From assembly GCA_046704385.1 (NCBI GenBank), contig JBJKSB010000061.1:108945-172944 (forward strand): a stretch of DNA of 64,000 nucleotides, written 5' to 3'. Position numbers and translations under genes: made by a program. The notes beneath the pieces were generated by a model. It was not told the DNA's origin, searched no databases, and worked only from the letters and a program-made list of their open reading frames with translations. Of this stretch, positions 31,818-41,339 are shown piece by piece (the stretch's first letter is position 1; each line of letters opens with the position of its first letter). The DNA is from GH45 sp046704385. Lineage in GTDB: Bacteria; Bacteroidota; Bacteroidia; Bacteroidales; SZUA-534.

Positions 31818-34787
31818 ATGTCGATTTATAAAGACTACTTACAAACCAAGAAATACTATATTAACGAAACTGCTTTTAAAATGCTGATGCAGAAACGCAT
31901 TTACCGCGTTTTAATCATTTGCTCAAATTACGATTTTTATATGCTTGAAGAAGATGGGCGGATTGATGAGCAGATTTTTGAAGAATATGTATCGTTAAAT
32001 CTGCGTTATCCACCGGTTTTTATTCATGCCCACACTTCTGAAAAGGCCTTCAGACTCTTGAATAAAGGCGATATTGATATGGTCATTTCCATGTTAAGTA
32101 TTGATGATATTGATGCCTTTCAACTGGCAAAAATTATCAAAAAAGAACATCCCCGGATTCCCTTTGTCCTTTTAACCCATTTTTCACGTGAAGTGAGAAT
32201 GCGTATGGCCAGGGCCGATCTTTCTGCAGTTGATTACGTATTTTCGTGGCTGGGCAATACCGATATTTTACTGGCTATTATCAAACTGATTGAAGACAAA
32301 ATGAATGCCCGCAACGACATTGAAATTGTTGGAGTTCAAGCCATTTTACTGGTTGAAGATAACATCCGGTTTTATAGCAGCTACCTGCCAACTATGTATA
32401 AAATAATTCTGCAGCAATCGCAGGAATTTAAACAGGAAGGGGCAAATGAATATCAACAGATGTTGCGTAAAAGGGGCCGGCCTAAGATTTTACTGGCTAC
32501 CAATTATGAAGCAGCCATTGATTACTACGAAAAATATAAACAAAATATACTTGGAGTTATAACTGATATCCGCTACAATCGGAATGGAGTTGAAGATCCT
32601 GAAGCTGGGTTCAGACTGTTTGAGCATATTAAAGCAGATAATAAGTATATGCGCTTTTTAATGCAATCGTCAGAGGAAAAAAACCGCAGACAGGTTGAAG
32701 AAATCGGAGCCCTGTTTTTGAACAAAAATTCTTCAAAACTTAATATGGAGCTCACCAACTATATGAAATCAAATTTTGCCTTTGGTGACTTTATATTTCG
32801 CTTACCCGACCGTAGTATCGTCAGTAGGGCATCAAATCTGAAGCAATTCCAACATGAGCTTTTAAATATTCCCGACGAATCGCTAAAATATCATGCCAAT
32901 AAAAACGATTTTTCACGCTGGTTAAACGCTCGGGCACTATTTTCACTGGGTTCAATTTTTCGCTCAGCCGATGTTGCCGATTTCGGTACTCCCGATGAGA
33001 TACGCACCTATATATATAGCGAAATATCGAAATATCGTTTGAATAGGGGGCGGGGAATTATTACCAGTTTTAGTGATAAAAACTTTGATCAATACTGCAT
33101 TTTTTCAAGGGTTGGCGAAGGCTCTTTGGGTGGTAAGGCCCGGGGGCTGGCTTTTATCGACGGATTACTAAAAAAGCATCAGATTTTGTACCAGTTTGAT
33201 AATGTAGTAATTACTATTCCCAGGACCCTGGTGCTCAGCACCGATGTTTTTGATGAATTTATGGAGAAAAACCTCTTATACGGGGTCGCCCTCTCAACGG
33301 CTGACGATAGTGAAATTCTTGAGGCATTTAACCGGGCAACCCTGCCTGAGCATGTCATTCCCATGATTCATTCATTTCTTGACGTGAATACAACACCGTT
33401 AGCCGTAAGGTCGTCAAGCGTGCTTGAAGATTCACATTATCAACCGTTTGCCGGAATATACTCAACCTACATGGTGCCTTACAGCGATTATCGCGATATA
33501 ATGATGCACATGTTAGGTCAGGCTATTAAAAGCGTATATGCTTCTACATTTTTTAAAAGCAGTAAAGCCTATATGAAGGTAACCAAGAATGTAATTGATG
33601 AGGAAAAAATGGGAATCATTATCCAGGAAGTTTGTGGCAGTCAATACGGAAACAGGTATTATCCGACTTTATCGGGAGTTGCCCGATCGATAAACTTTTA
33701 CCCCATTGCCCCCGAAAAACCAGAGGATGGTATCGCCAACATTGCGCTTGGCCTGGGTAAACAAATTGTTGAAGGGGGCAAATCGTTACGCTTTAGCCCG
33801 AAATATCCGAAAAAAGTTTTGCAATTATCCGACCCTAAACTTGCCATGCGTGATACCCAAAAATTCTTTTATGCACTTGATCTTGACACGGAAGCTCTTA
33901 AACTTTCAACTGATGATGGTATCAATCTTTTTAAACTGAAAATTAATGATGCTGAAAGTGACAAAAGTATATCAGAAATTGCCTCAACCTATGATTACCA
34001 CGACAACTTACTCAGAGACGGAGTTAATTACCAAGGGAAAAAGCTAATTACCTTTGCCAATATATTAAAATATAATTCATTCCCCCTGGCTAACATACTG
34101 GATACTTTGTTGCGGATAGGTTCACAGGAGATGAATAATCCGGTTGAAATTGAATTCGCAGCCAACCTTAATACCAGTCATGGGGAACCTCATATATTCA
34201 ATTTTCTTCAAATCAGACCTATTGTGGACAACCATGAGGAAATAAGCATAGATTTTTCTGAAGATATGGAAGAAGACTGGCTGGTTTATTGCGAAACAGC
34301 TCTTGGGAATGGTATAATAAAAGATGTATATGATTTTATTTATGTAAAACCTGAAACTTTTAATGCTGCAAATAATCAGAAAATTGTTCCTGTTCTTGAA
34401 AAAATAAATGCCCAGTTTGCCAGTCGCGAGAAAAATTATGTTCTGGCGGGCCCTGGTCGTTGGGGATCAAGCGATCCCTGGCTGGGTATTCCTGTAAAAT
34501 GGTCGCAAATATCGCAAGCCAGGGTAATAATTGAATCCGGATTACAGGACTATAGGATTGATCCCAGTCAGGGAACACATTTTTTTCAGAATCTTACCTC
34601 GTTTAGGGTAGGATATTTTACCATCAATCCGTTTATTCATGATGGTTTTTATGATCTTGAATTTTTAAATTCACAACCTGCTACCTACGAAGATGATTTT
34701 ATTAAACATATTACATTTAATAAATATATTGAGATAAAAATTGACGGTAAAAAGAACAAAGGATTGATACGTAAACCTAAAAAGTAA
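31818..34787 (+). CDS. Fusion of two receiver-like domains with a PEP/pyruvate-binding (PPDK N-terminal) domain
   Basis: Protein of 989 residues with two receiver-like folds. One spans about 25-150 (YRVLIICSNYDF, DMVISMLSIDDIDAFQLAKI, PFVLLTHFS) and one about 170-310 (AILLVEDNIRFY, GVITDIRYNRNG with a candidate phospho-Asp, RFLMQSSEE). Next comes an ATP-grasp PPDK N-terminal domain (VGEGSLGGKARGLAFIDGLL, LAVRSSSVLEDSHYQPFAGI, NFLQIRPIV). A C-terminal region of about 150 residues contains LAGPGRWGSSDPWLGIPVKW. The phosphohistidine swivelling domain and PEP-binding barrel of complete PEP synthases are not seen, so ordinary PEP synthesis is unlikely. A regulated phosphotransfer role is inferred. 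Confidence 0.82.
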   Translation: MSIYKDYLQTKKYYINETAFKMLMQKRIYRVLIICSNYDFYMLEEDGRIDEQIFEEYVSLNLRYPPVFIHAHTSEKAFRLLNKGDIDMVISMLSIDDIDAFQLAKIIKKEHPRIPFVLLTHFSREVRMRMARADLSAVDYVFSWLGNTDILLAIIKLIEDKMNARNDIEIVGVQAILLVEDNIRFYSSYLPTMYKIILQQSQEFKQEGANEYQQMLRKRGRPKILLATNYEAAIDYYEKYKQNILGVITDIRYNRNGVEDPEAGFRLFEHIKADNKYMRFLMQSSEEKNRRQVEEIGALFLNKNSSKLNMELTNYMKSNFAFGDFIFRLPDRSIVSRASNLKQFQHELLNIPDESLKYHANKNDFSRWLNARALFSLGSIFRSADVADFGTPDEIRTYIYSEISKYRLNRGRGIITSFSDKNFDQYCIFSRVGEGSLGGKARGLAFIDGLLKKHQILYQFDNVVITIPRTLVLSTDVFDEFMEKNLLYGVALSTADDSEILEAFNRATLPEHVIPMIHSFLDVNTTPLAVRSSSVLEDSHYQPFAGIYSTYMVPYSDYRDIMMHMLGQAIKSVYASTFFKSSKAYMKVTKNVIDEEKMGIIIQEVCGSQYGNRYYPTLSGVARSINFYPIAPEKPEDGIANIALGLGKQIVEGGKSLRFSPKYPKKVLQLSDPKLAMRDTQKFFYALDLDTEALKLSTDDGINLFKLKINDAESDKSISEIASTYDYHDNLLRDGVNYQGKKLITFANILKYNSFPLANILDTLLRIGSQEMNNPVEIEFAANLNTSHGEPHIFNFLQIRPIVDNHEEISIDFSEDMEEDWLVYCETALGNGIIKDVYDFIYVKPETFNAANNQKIVPVLEKINAQFASREKNYVLAGPGRWGSSDPWLGIPVKWSQISQARVIIESGLQDYRIDPSQGTHFFQNLTSFRVGYFTINPFIHDGFYDLEFLNSQPATYEDDFIKHITFNKYIEIKIDGKKNKGLIRKPKK

Positions 34788-35079
34788 CAGTTTATAAGCA
34801 GACTTAAGTAATTTATAATTATTTATGGATTCAAATCCAAATTCAACAGCATAATGATGAAGTTTTAAATTGGCACATACGGGTTGGCAATGTATAAAAT
34901 ATTTTTAGTTAAAAACCTGACTTTTTACATGAATTACAAGTTGTTATATGATGTTTAATAATATGTTGCACACATAAAAACAAAGGATAAAATTTGCACC
35001 AGATAAAGCAAATGTGAAATTTCGATTACAAATTATAATCATTACGATTTAAAAAAGAATTTCAAAAAAAATAAGCCTT

Positions 35080-36417
35080 ATGAATTTAGAAAAAATAATG
35101 GCCGAAGTTGAAAAGAAAAACCCAGGTCAAGTAGAATTCCTTCAAGCAGTTGAAGAGGTGTTAGAAACCATCGTTGACTTTGTCAATGATAATCCTAAAT
35201 ACGATAATGCCAAAATAATAGAACGCATGGTGGAACCGGAGCGCACCATTATGTTCCGGGTTACCTGGACTGACGACAAAGGTGAAGTTCATGTAAACCG
35301 GGGTTACCGCATCGAATTTAACAGTGCCATAGGTCCCTATAAGGGCGGACTGCGTTTCCACCCGAGTGTTAACCTGAGCATTCTTAAATTTTTAGGCTTT
35401 GAACAAATATTTAAAAACAGCTTAACTACCCTGCCTATGGGCGGTGGTAAAGGAGGTTCCGATTTTAATCCAAAGGGAAAATCGGATGCTGAAATTATGC
35501 GTTTTTGCCAGGCTTTTATGGGAGAATTATTCCGCCATATAGGACCTGAAACTGATGTACCTGCCGGTGACATTGGCGTGGGTGGTCGTGAAATTGGCTA
35601 TATGTACGGTATGTATAAAAAACTGCGTAACGAACATACCGGGGTTTTAACCGGTAAAGGCCTTAACTGGGGAGGCTCATTAATCCGCCCTGAAGCAACA
35701 GGTTTTGGAAATGTTTATTTTGCTAAAGAAATGTTAGCCACAAAAGGCGAAAGTTTTAAAGACAAAGTTGTAGCCGTTTCAGGTTTTGGAAATGTGGCCT
35801 GGGGAGCAGTTACAAAAGCTAATGAACTGGGAGCAAAAGTAGTTACCATTTCAGGCCCCGACGGTTATATTTACGACCCTGAAGGAATAAGCGGTGATAA
35901 AATTGAGTATCTGCTTGAATTACGTGCCACTAACAATGACGTAGTTGCACCTTATGCCGATGAGTATCCTGAAGCCACGTTCTTTTCAAACAAGCGTCCC
36001 TGGGAACAAAAGGTTGATATTGCTTTGCCCTGTGCAACCCAGAATGAATTAAATGAGGAGGATGCAAAACATCTTATCAACAATGGTGTAATTTGCGTTT
36101 GCGAAGGTGCCAATATGCCATGTACCCCTGAGGCTATTCATGTTTTCCAAAAAGCAAAAATACTGTTTGCTCCGGGAAAAGCAGCAAATGCTGGTGGTGT
36201 AGCTACTTCAGGTCTTGAAATGAGCCAGAATTCAATGAAACTTAACTGGGGCCGTGAAGAAGTTGATTCAAGATTACACCATATCATGACTCAGATACAT
36301 AGTTCATGTGTAACTCATGGTACCGAACCCGATGGTTATGTTAATTATGTGAAAGGAGCAAATGTTGCAGGATTTATAAAAGTAGCTGACGCTATGCTCG
36401 ATTTGGGTGTGTTATAA
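35080..36417 (+). CDS. gdhA: Glutamate dehydrogenase, NADP-type
   Basis: Protein of 445 residues, the normal length of hexameric bacterial GDH, interconverting 2-oxoglutarate plus ammonia and glutamate. Recognisable elements are GYRIEFNSAIGPYKGGLRFH, LTTLPMGGGKGGSDFNPKGK (active-site Lys region), DVPAGDIGVGGREIGYMYG and the nucleotide-binding AVSGFGNVAWGAV. The length and N-terminus fit the NADP-dependent type. The preceding 290 bases are AT-rich with no gene; no clear TAnnTTTG promoter is visible. A terminator follows. Confidence 0.97.
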   Translation: MNLEKIMAEVEKKNPGQVEFLQAVEEVLETIVDFVNDNPKYDNAKIIERMVEPERTIMFRVTWTDDKGEVHVNRGYRIEFNSAIGPYKGGLRFHPSVNLSILKFLGFEQIFKNSLTTLPMGGGKGGSDFNPKGKSDAEIMRFCQAFMGELFRHIGPETDVPAGDIGVGGREIGYMYGMYKKLRNEHTGVLTGKGLNWGGSLIRPEATGFGNVYFAKEMLATKGESFKDKVVAVSGFGNVAWGAVTKANELGAKVVTISGPDGYIYDPEGISGDKIEYLLELRATNNDVVAPYADEYPEATFFSNKRPWEQKVDIALPCATQNELNEEDAKHLINNGVICVCEGANMPCTPEAIHVFQKAKILFAPGKAANAGGVATSGLEMSQNSMKLNWGREEVDSRLHHIMTQIHSSCVTHGTEPDGYVNYVKGANVAGFIKVADAMLDLGVL

Positions 36418-36473
36418 ATTATAACCCAATTTAAATATAATTCATAAAAACTGTTCCAGAAGAATAATCTTTG

Positions 36474-36505
36474 AAAGCCCCGCCTTTGGTGGGGTTTTCT
36501 TTTTG
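36474..36505 (+). terminator. Intrinsic terminator after gdhA
   Basis: Stem CCCCGCC (36478-36484) / GGTGGGG (36488-36494) with one G-T pair and loop TTT, flanked by AAAG and TTTTCTTTTT. About 60 bases past the gdhA stop. Confidence 0.8.
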
Positions 36506-36583
36506 ATATTACACGCTTAAGTTAAAATATTCGTTAACTTACATTTTCAAAAAAAATCAATAATTTCAACAAAAAATAATAAC

Positions 36584-36991
36584 ATGCAGGAAACCATACA
36601 AACCACTTATTTAGGACAGCTGCGAACTGAGGCTATCCATGTTCGTTCAGGAAATAAACTGCTAACAGATGCACCTGTTGATAACCATGGGAAAGGTGAA
36701 ACTTTTTCCCCAACTGATTTGCTTGCCACTTCGCTGGCCAGTTGCATACTCACTATTATGGGCATTAAAGCTGAAGCCAATGGTTTTAGTATTGATGGCG
36801 CAAAAGCCAAAACCTGGAAAATAATGAGCGAAAATCCACGCCGGGTAGCCGAGGTAAAAATCGAATTTGATTTTACCATGTGTAAACTAGCTGATAAAGA
36901 CAAGGAAATTCTAAAAAAACTGGTTAAGGTAAGCCCGGTTCCATTAAGTTTACACGATAAAACCAAACAAACAGTTACTTTTAAATTTTAA
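36584..36991 (+). CDS. OsmC/Ohr-family protein
   Basis: Protein of 135 residues with the OsmC fold. A first strand (TTYLGQLRTEAIHVRSGNKL) leads to GETFSPTDLLATSLASCI, with the peroxidatic Cys at about 54, and a second Cys near 100 (FDFTMCKLADKD), then a C-terminal PVPLSLHDKTKQTVTFKF. The family reduces organic hydroperoxides or handles reactive thiol compounds; which substrate applies is not visible. It stands alone between gdhA and a membrane protein gene. Confidence 0.9.
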   Translation: MQETIQTTYLGQLRTEAIHVRSGNKLLTDAPVDNHGKGETFSPTDLLATSLASCILTIMGIKAEANGFSIDGAKAKTWKIMSENPRRVAEVKIEFDFTMCKLADKDKEILKKLVKVSPVPLSLHDKTKQTVTFKF

Positions 36992-37070
36992 TTAAAAACT
37001 TGGTTTACTGCTTATTATAAAGTTTATTTAGTAACCTAAAAATCAGCATTTTTACTTATTCAATATGCTG

Positions 37071-37078
37071 TATATTTG
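37071..37078 (+). promoter_or_regulatory. Candidate -7 box for the gene at 37100
   Basis: TATATTTG, an exact TAnnTTTG match, 22 bases before the ATG at 37100, with a T-rich region near 37049-37053 in place of a clear -33 TTTG. Confidence 0.4.
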
Positions 37079-37099
37079 CGGCGTTAGCATAATTTTTTC

Positions 37100-38122
37100 A
37101 TGAGAAAGGCATTTCTGATTTTACTTTTGGTTAATATTTTAAGGCTGATACTGATCCCCTTTATTGTTCACCTGCCAACCGATACGAATTACCTCGATAC
37201 ATTTCAGGCTGCCTCTAATACCGGTTCCTTACTCCCGACGCTTACCGTCTGGATTAATATCTTAACCACACATCTGCTGGGTTCGGGATTAATTGTCCGT
37301 AAAATTTTATTCTTTATTATAACCCTGCTTACCCAGTGGTGTTTGTATTTGCTGATTATCAAAATAATAAGACCCGAACGAAAATATATTTCGTGGGCCG
37401 TAATAAGTTCCGTTCTTTCCTTAACTATTCTATCTGTTTCAGCTATCCCCGATACTTTATTGATGTTATTCTGGGTGTTATCGGTTTTAACACTTTATAA
37501 TGCCATTTTTAATGTCGATAAAAAATCATGGCTGCTTTCAGGAATATTTATGGGTATGGCCATGTTGAATAAATTATCAGGTATTGCTCTTCCGGTTGGA
37601 TTAGTGGTTTTTTTAATATTCTCATCTCGATACAGGTATTTCTTATTTAAACCAGGCCCATACATCGCCCTGATATTGTCATTTTTGTTATCACTACCGA
37701 TTTGGAACGGAATGATGAAACTATCGAACCCCTTGCCAACCAGTGAACAGATAAACGGGATAACCCAAATATTGCACCTGTCGTCAATTAATTATATAGG
37801 TTTTATCGGATTTCAGATTGTACTGATTTACCCCGTATTATACATTGGATTATGGTGGGTAACCTTAAAATATTTTGGCCGGTTCTTTAAAAAACCCAAC
37901 CAGGTAAATCCTGAATTCTGGTTTTTACTTTCCTTTTTTCTGCCGGCTTTTTTAGGCTTTCATATGATATCATTTTTCACATGGGTCGATTACCTGGGAC
38001 TGATACCGGTTTATACCACCGGAATGATTGTACTACTTAAACTCATAAAAAATCGCTGGTTTTATTGGTCTTTAGGCTTTTCCATAGTGGTGCATGTCAT
38101 ATTATTAGCCGGACTAATTTAG
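37100..38122 (+). CDS. Multispanning membrane protein, glycosyltransferase-family-39-like
   Basis: Protein of 340 residues with about nine hydrophobic helices, starting FLILLLVNILRLILIPFIVH and including GIFMGMAMLNKLSGIALPVG, a motif usual in polyprenol-phosphate-sugar glycosyltransferases (PMT/ArnT class, GMAMLTK-like). The usual acidic residues of the first loop are hinted at by HLPTDTNYLDTF. No partner glycosylation genes are adjacent. The call rests on topology plus the GMAMLNK motif, so the enzymatic role is tentative. Confidence 0.62.
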   Translation: MRKAFLILLLVNILRLILIPFIVHLPTDTNYLDTFQAASNTGSLLPTLTVWINILTTHLLGSGLIVRKILFFIITLLTQWCLYLLIIKIIRPERKYISWAVISSVLSLTILSVSAIPDTLLMLFWVLSVLTLYNAIFNVDKKSWLLSGIFMGMAMLNKLSGIALPVGLVVFLIFSSRYRYFLFKPGPYIALILSFLLSLPIWNGMMKLSNPLPTSEQINGITQILHLSSINYIGFIGFQIVLIYPVLYIGLWWVTLKYFGRFFKKPNQVNPEFWFLLSFFLPAFLGFHMISFFTWVDYLGLIPVYTTGMIVLLKLIKNRWFYWSLGFSIVVHVILLAGLI

Positions 38123-38157
38123 GAAATTAACCCGTAAAATAAATTCGATTTATTTAG

Positions 38158-38188
38158 CTTGAATTTTTAAGCTTTTAAGTTAATTTTG
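38158..38188 (+). promoter_or_regulatory. Candidate promoter of efp
   Basis: CTTG at 38158-38161 and TAATTTTG at 38181-38188, spaced 19 bases, fit the -33/-7 pattern with one mismatch in the -33. The ATG follows 34 bases after the -7 box. Confidence 0.5.
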
Positions 38189-38222
38189 CAAAAAATTTGC
38201 TAACAGATAATTAAATTATAAT

Positions 38223-38789
38223 ATGGCTGATACTTCAGATTTTAGAAATGGTTTATGTATTGAATACAATGGAAAACTTTTTACCATTGTATCATTTCAA
38301 CATGTAAAACCAGGTAAAGGTCCGGCTTTTGTCAGAACCAAACTTAAAAACATTGAAACGGGTAAAGTTATTGATAATACATTTACTTCAGGTGTAAAAA
38401 TAACCACGGTTCGAATTGAACGCAGACCGTATCAATTTCTTTATAAAGATGACATGGGGTATAATTTCATGAACAGTGAAACCTTTGAACAAATTCCAAT
38501 TCCTGAGTCATTAATTGATGCTGCTGAATTCCTGAAAGAAGGACAGGATTGTGAAATTGTATTCCATGCTGAAAAAGAAACCCCGTTACAGGTTGACCTT
38601 CCTCCTTTTGTTGAAATGGAAGTTACCTACAGCGAACCCGGCATAAAAGGTGATACAGCTACAAATACACTAAAACCTGCAACGGTTGAAACAGGTGCAA
38701 CTGTAATGGTACCGCTGTTTATAAATACAGGCGACAGAATTAAAGTAGATACGCGCGATAAATCCTATGCAGAACGTGTTAAAAACTAA
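38223..38789 (+). CDS. efp: Translation elongation factor P
   Basis: EF-P of 188 residues, which relieves ribosome stalling at polyproline stretches. All three OB-like domains are present. The tip loop FQHVKPGKGPAFVRTKLKN carries Lys32 at the usual modification site, and the C-terminus GDRIKVDTRDKSYAERVKN is canonical. Whether Lys32 is modified, and by what, cannot be seen here. A promoter candidate precedes it and an intrinsic terminator immediately follows. Confidence 0.97.
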   Translation: MADTSDFRNGLCIEYNGKLFTIVSFQHVKPGKGPAFVRTKLKNIETGKVIDNTFTSGVKITTVRIERRPYQFLYKDDMGYNFMNSETFEQIPIPESLIDAAEFLKEGQDCEIVFHAEKETPLQVDLPPFVEMEVTYSEPGIKGDTATNTLKPATVETGATVMVPLFINTGDRIKVDTRDKSYAERVKN

Positions 38790-38792
38790 ATA

Positions 38793-38822
38793 AAAACCAC
38801 CGAAAAACGGTGGTTTTCTTTT
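38793..38822 (+). terminator. Intrinsic terminator of efp
   Basis: Perfect 10-base stem AAAACCACCG (38793-38802) / CGGTGGTTTT (38808-38817), loop AAAAA, then TTTTCTTTT. It begins 4 bases after the efp stop. Confidence 0.9.
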
Positions 38823-38914
38823 CCAATATTCCAAAATTCACAATCAATTAATGCTTTTATAATTAATTTAATGCATTTTTTGTATTTTGGTTAATTATTT
38901 AGAATAAGGTAATT

Positions 38915-40144
38915 ATGTCAGCAAAAGCTTCTTTACGACGATTACAAACCAGCAATTTCAAGCTTGATGTTTTGCTCAATATTACTTTGGCTATAAACGA
39001 TAACCTTCCGGTTAAAGCACTCCTGAGCCAGTTCGAATCAGTTTTGCACGATGATTTAAACATTGGCAAAATTTTACTTTACCGCTATAACGAAAAATGG
39101 GAATGCCTTTTGTCATCAGGCATTCATCGCAATGTAGCTGAGGGCATCAGGGTTGAAACCGATCTGCTTTATTATAAGCAAATAACAAACCTCTCGGTTG
39201 CTTTAAATCCCAATCTTGAATTATTTGATGTAATAATTCCTGTATATCATCATGAAACCCCAATTGCTTACCTGATAATTGGTGACATTGATGAAGAACG
39301 GGCAGGTATGAGTCCAACCATCAAACATCTCCATTTTATTCAAACCATGGCCAACATTATTGTTGTGGCTATTGAAAATAAAAGGCTGTTGGATGAAAAT
39401 GTCCGTCAGGAGGCTATTAAAAAAGAGCTTGAACTGGCATCGCGTATGCAAACCATGCTGATCCCAAACCCGGCATTGCTGCCCAATAATGACATAATTC
39501 ATGCATCAGCATATTACTTACCACACTTTGAAGTTGGAGGCGATTACTACGATTTTATAAATCTTAATGATGAAGAATTTGGATTTTGTATGGCCGATGT
39601 GTCGGGAAAAGGAATCTCTGCCGCCTTATTAATGTCTAATTTCCAGGCAAATATCAGGGCGCTGTTTTCTGCAAATATTGCACTTGAAACCACAGTGAAT
39701 AAATTAAATGACCGGGTTATGGAGAATGCCAACGGAGAAAAATTCATTACTCTTTTTATTGGCAGGTATAACACCCAAACACGCGAACTTGAATTTATTA
39801 ATGCAGGTCATAATCCATCCTTACTATATACCAAACAAAACAACGAAATTCAATTTTTAACTGAAGGATGCACTGGCGTGGGCATGCTCGATGAAATTCC
39901 CAAAATTACAGTTGGCAAACGTATAATACATCCGGGCGACAAGCTAATATGTTACACCGATGGCATTGTTGAGCTTGAAAATGATAAAAAAATTCAGTTC
40001 GGCACTGAAACTATGGAACAGTGTATGAAAAATGATAACAGCATTAATTATATTATTGATGACATTATCGAAAAATTAAATATACATAAAGGAGAAAATG
40101 ACTTTTTTGATGATATTTCGCTTATGGGAATAGAATTTCATTAA
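38915..40144 (+). CDS. GAF domain SpoIIE/PP2C-type serine phosphatase
   Basis: Protein of 409 residues: an N-terminal coiled region, a GAF-like domain (about 30-165), a linker (ELASRMQTMLIPNPALLPNN, the typical pre-catalytic helix) and a SpoIIE phosphatase domain with EVGGDYYDFI, CMADVSGKGISAAL, FINAGHNPSLL and GDKLICYTDGIVE. Metal-binding Asp residues are present in GGDYYD, ADVSGKG and YTDG. Such RsbU-like enzymes dephosphorylate anti-sigma-antagonist proteins in partner-switching pathways; no RsbW/RsbV gene is adjacent. It is soluble, with no membrane helix. Confidence 0.9.
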   Translation: MSAKASLRRLQTSNFKLDVLLNITLAINDNLPVKALLSQFESVLHDDLNIGKILLYRYNEKWECLLSSGIHRNVAEGIRVETDLLYYKQITNLSVALNPNLELFDVIIPVYHHETPIAYLIIGDIDEERAGMSPTIKHLHFIQTMANIIVVAIENKRLLDENVRQEAIKKELELASRMQTMLIPNPALLPNNDIIHASAYYLPHFEVGGDYYDFINLNDEEFGFCMADVSGKGISAALLMSNFQANIRALFSANIALETTVNKLNDRVMENANGEKFITLFIGRYNTQTRELEFINAGHNPSLLYTKQNNEIQFLTEGCTGVGMLDEIPKITVGKRIIHPGDKLICYTDGIVELENDKKIQFGTETMEQCMKNDNSINYIIDDIIEKLNIHKGENDFFDDISLMGIEFH

Positions 40145-40250
40145 AAACAGTAATTACCCAAAATTTATTTAGCGATGAAAATTCGAAACCAAAATTAAAC
40201 CCCTTAAATTACCTGCTTATCAAAATCAAATTATCCATAATTATAACAAA

Positions 40251-40283
40251 TTGGAATTTTTCACATTTCTTTTATTATTTTTG
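40251..40283 (+). promoter_or_regulatory. Candidate promoter of the Wzz-like/ligase-like pair
   Basis: TTGG at 40251-40254 and TATTTTTG at 40276-40283 with 21 bases between. The ATG is 23 bases after the -7 box. Confidence 0.45.
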
Positions 40284-40305
40284 GCGATTCAAAAAATAAA
40301 TTATC

Positions 40306-41331
40306 ATGGCAGAAAATAAAAATCAGTACCGCTTTGATTCAGTTGATCTCATCCTGTATCTGTGGAAAAAAAGATTACCATTAATTATCTTAACAGGGAT
40401 TGCTGCTGTTGTGTCAATCGTTGTTTCATTACTTATTGATAATAAGTACAAATCAGAAGTAGTTTTATTCCCGGTAGCAACAAGTTCTGTTTCGCACGAC
40501 TTGTTGGCCATGAACCTTGCAAAAAAAGAGATTCTGAACCTGGGTGAAGACGAAGAGGTAGAACAGTTGCTCCAGGTACTGAACTCTGACGAAATCAGGG
40601 ACCGGATTATTGAAAAATATAATCTTATGGATCACTATGATATTGATACCACTGATAAATATAAACGTACTGAATTATACCGCGAGTTTAATAATAATGT
40701 ATCCTTTATTCCTACCAAGTTTATGTCGGTAAGGGTCAGTGTACTGGATAAAAACCCACAAATGGCGGCTGATATTGCCAACGATATTTCTAATCTGGTT
40801 GATACCGTAAGAACGAATATGGAACGGGAAAGAGCCACGGAAGCTTTGGCCCTGGTTCAGAAAGAATATTTTAACCTGAGGGATCAGATACAGGTAATGG
40901 AAGACAGTTTGGTAGTTTTAAGGAAGCATGGTGTTGTTGACTATGAGTCTCAGGCTGAAGTACTTACCGATGCTTATGGCCAGGCATTAATCCTTGGAAA
41001 AACAACTGCAGCACAAAAATTACAGGACAAATTAGATATTTTAGCTAAATATGGGGGTGCTTACGTTTCAATTCGCGACTACCTGGAATTTGAAAAGAAA
41101 CACCTGAGCGACCTCAAATCGAAATATGCAGAAGCGGTGGTGGATGCCACACAAACCCTGCCTACCAAATTTGTGGTAAATAAAGCCGTAAAAGCTGAAA
41201 AGAAATCCTATCCTATCCGATGGCTAATTGTTGTGGTTTCAACATTCTCTGCTTTTATTTTATCATTACTATTGCTGGTAATTTACGATGCCATAAATAA
41301 CAGAATAAACGAAATAAAGAACCAACTTTAA
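40306..41331 (+). CDS. Wzz-like polysaccharide chain-length determinant
   Basis: Protein of 341 residues with two membrane helices (about 27-47 LPLIILTGIAAVVSIVVSLL and 302-325 LIVVVSTFSAFILSLLLLVI) flanking a long coiled-coil-rich periplasmic region. The N-terminus DSVDLILYLWKKR and the CDELF pattern IRDRIIEKYNLMDHYDID are typical of Wzz and related co-polymerases. No tyrosine-kinase domain is attached. It is followed 8 bases later by an O-antigen-ligase-like gene; the rest of a surface-polysaccharide cluster is not in the window. Confidence 0.85.
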   Translation: MAENKNQYRFDSVDLILYLWKKRLPLIILTGIAAVVSIVVSLLIDNKYKSEVVLFPVATSSVSHDLLAMNLAKKEILNLGEDEEVEQLLQVLNSDEIRDRIIEKYNLMDHYDIDTTDKYKRTELYREFNNNVSFIPTKFMSVRVSVLDKNPQMAADIANDISNLVDTVRTNMERERATEALALVQKEYFNLRDQIQVMEDSLVVLRKHGVVDYESQAEVLTDAYGQALILGKTTAAQKLQDKLDILAKYGGAYVSIRDYLEFEKKHLSDLKSKYAEAVVDATQTLPTKFVVNKAVKAEKKSYPIRWLIVVVSTFSAFILSLLLLVIYDAINNRINEIKNQL

Positions 41332-41339
41332 AACCTGGT

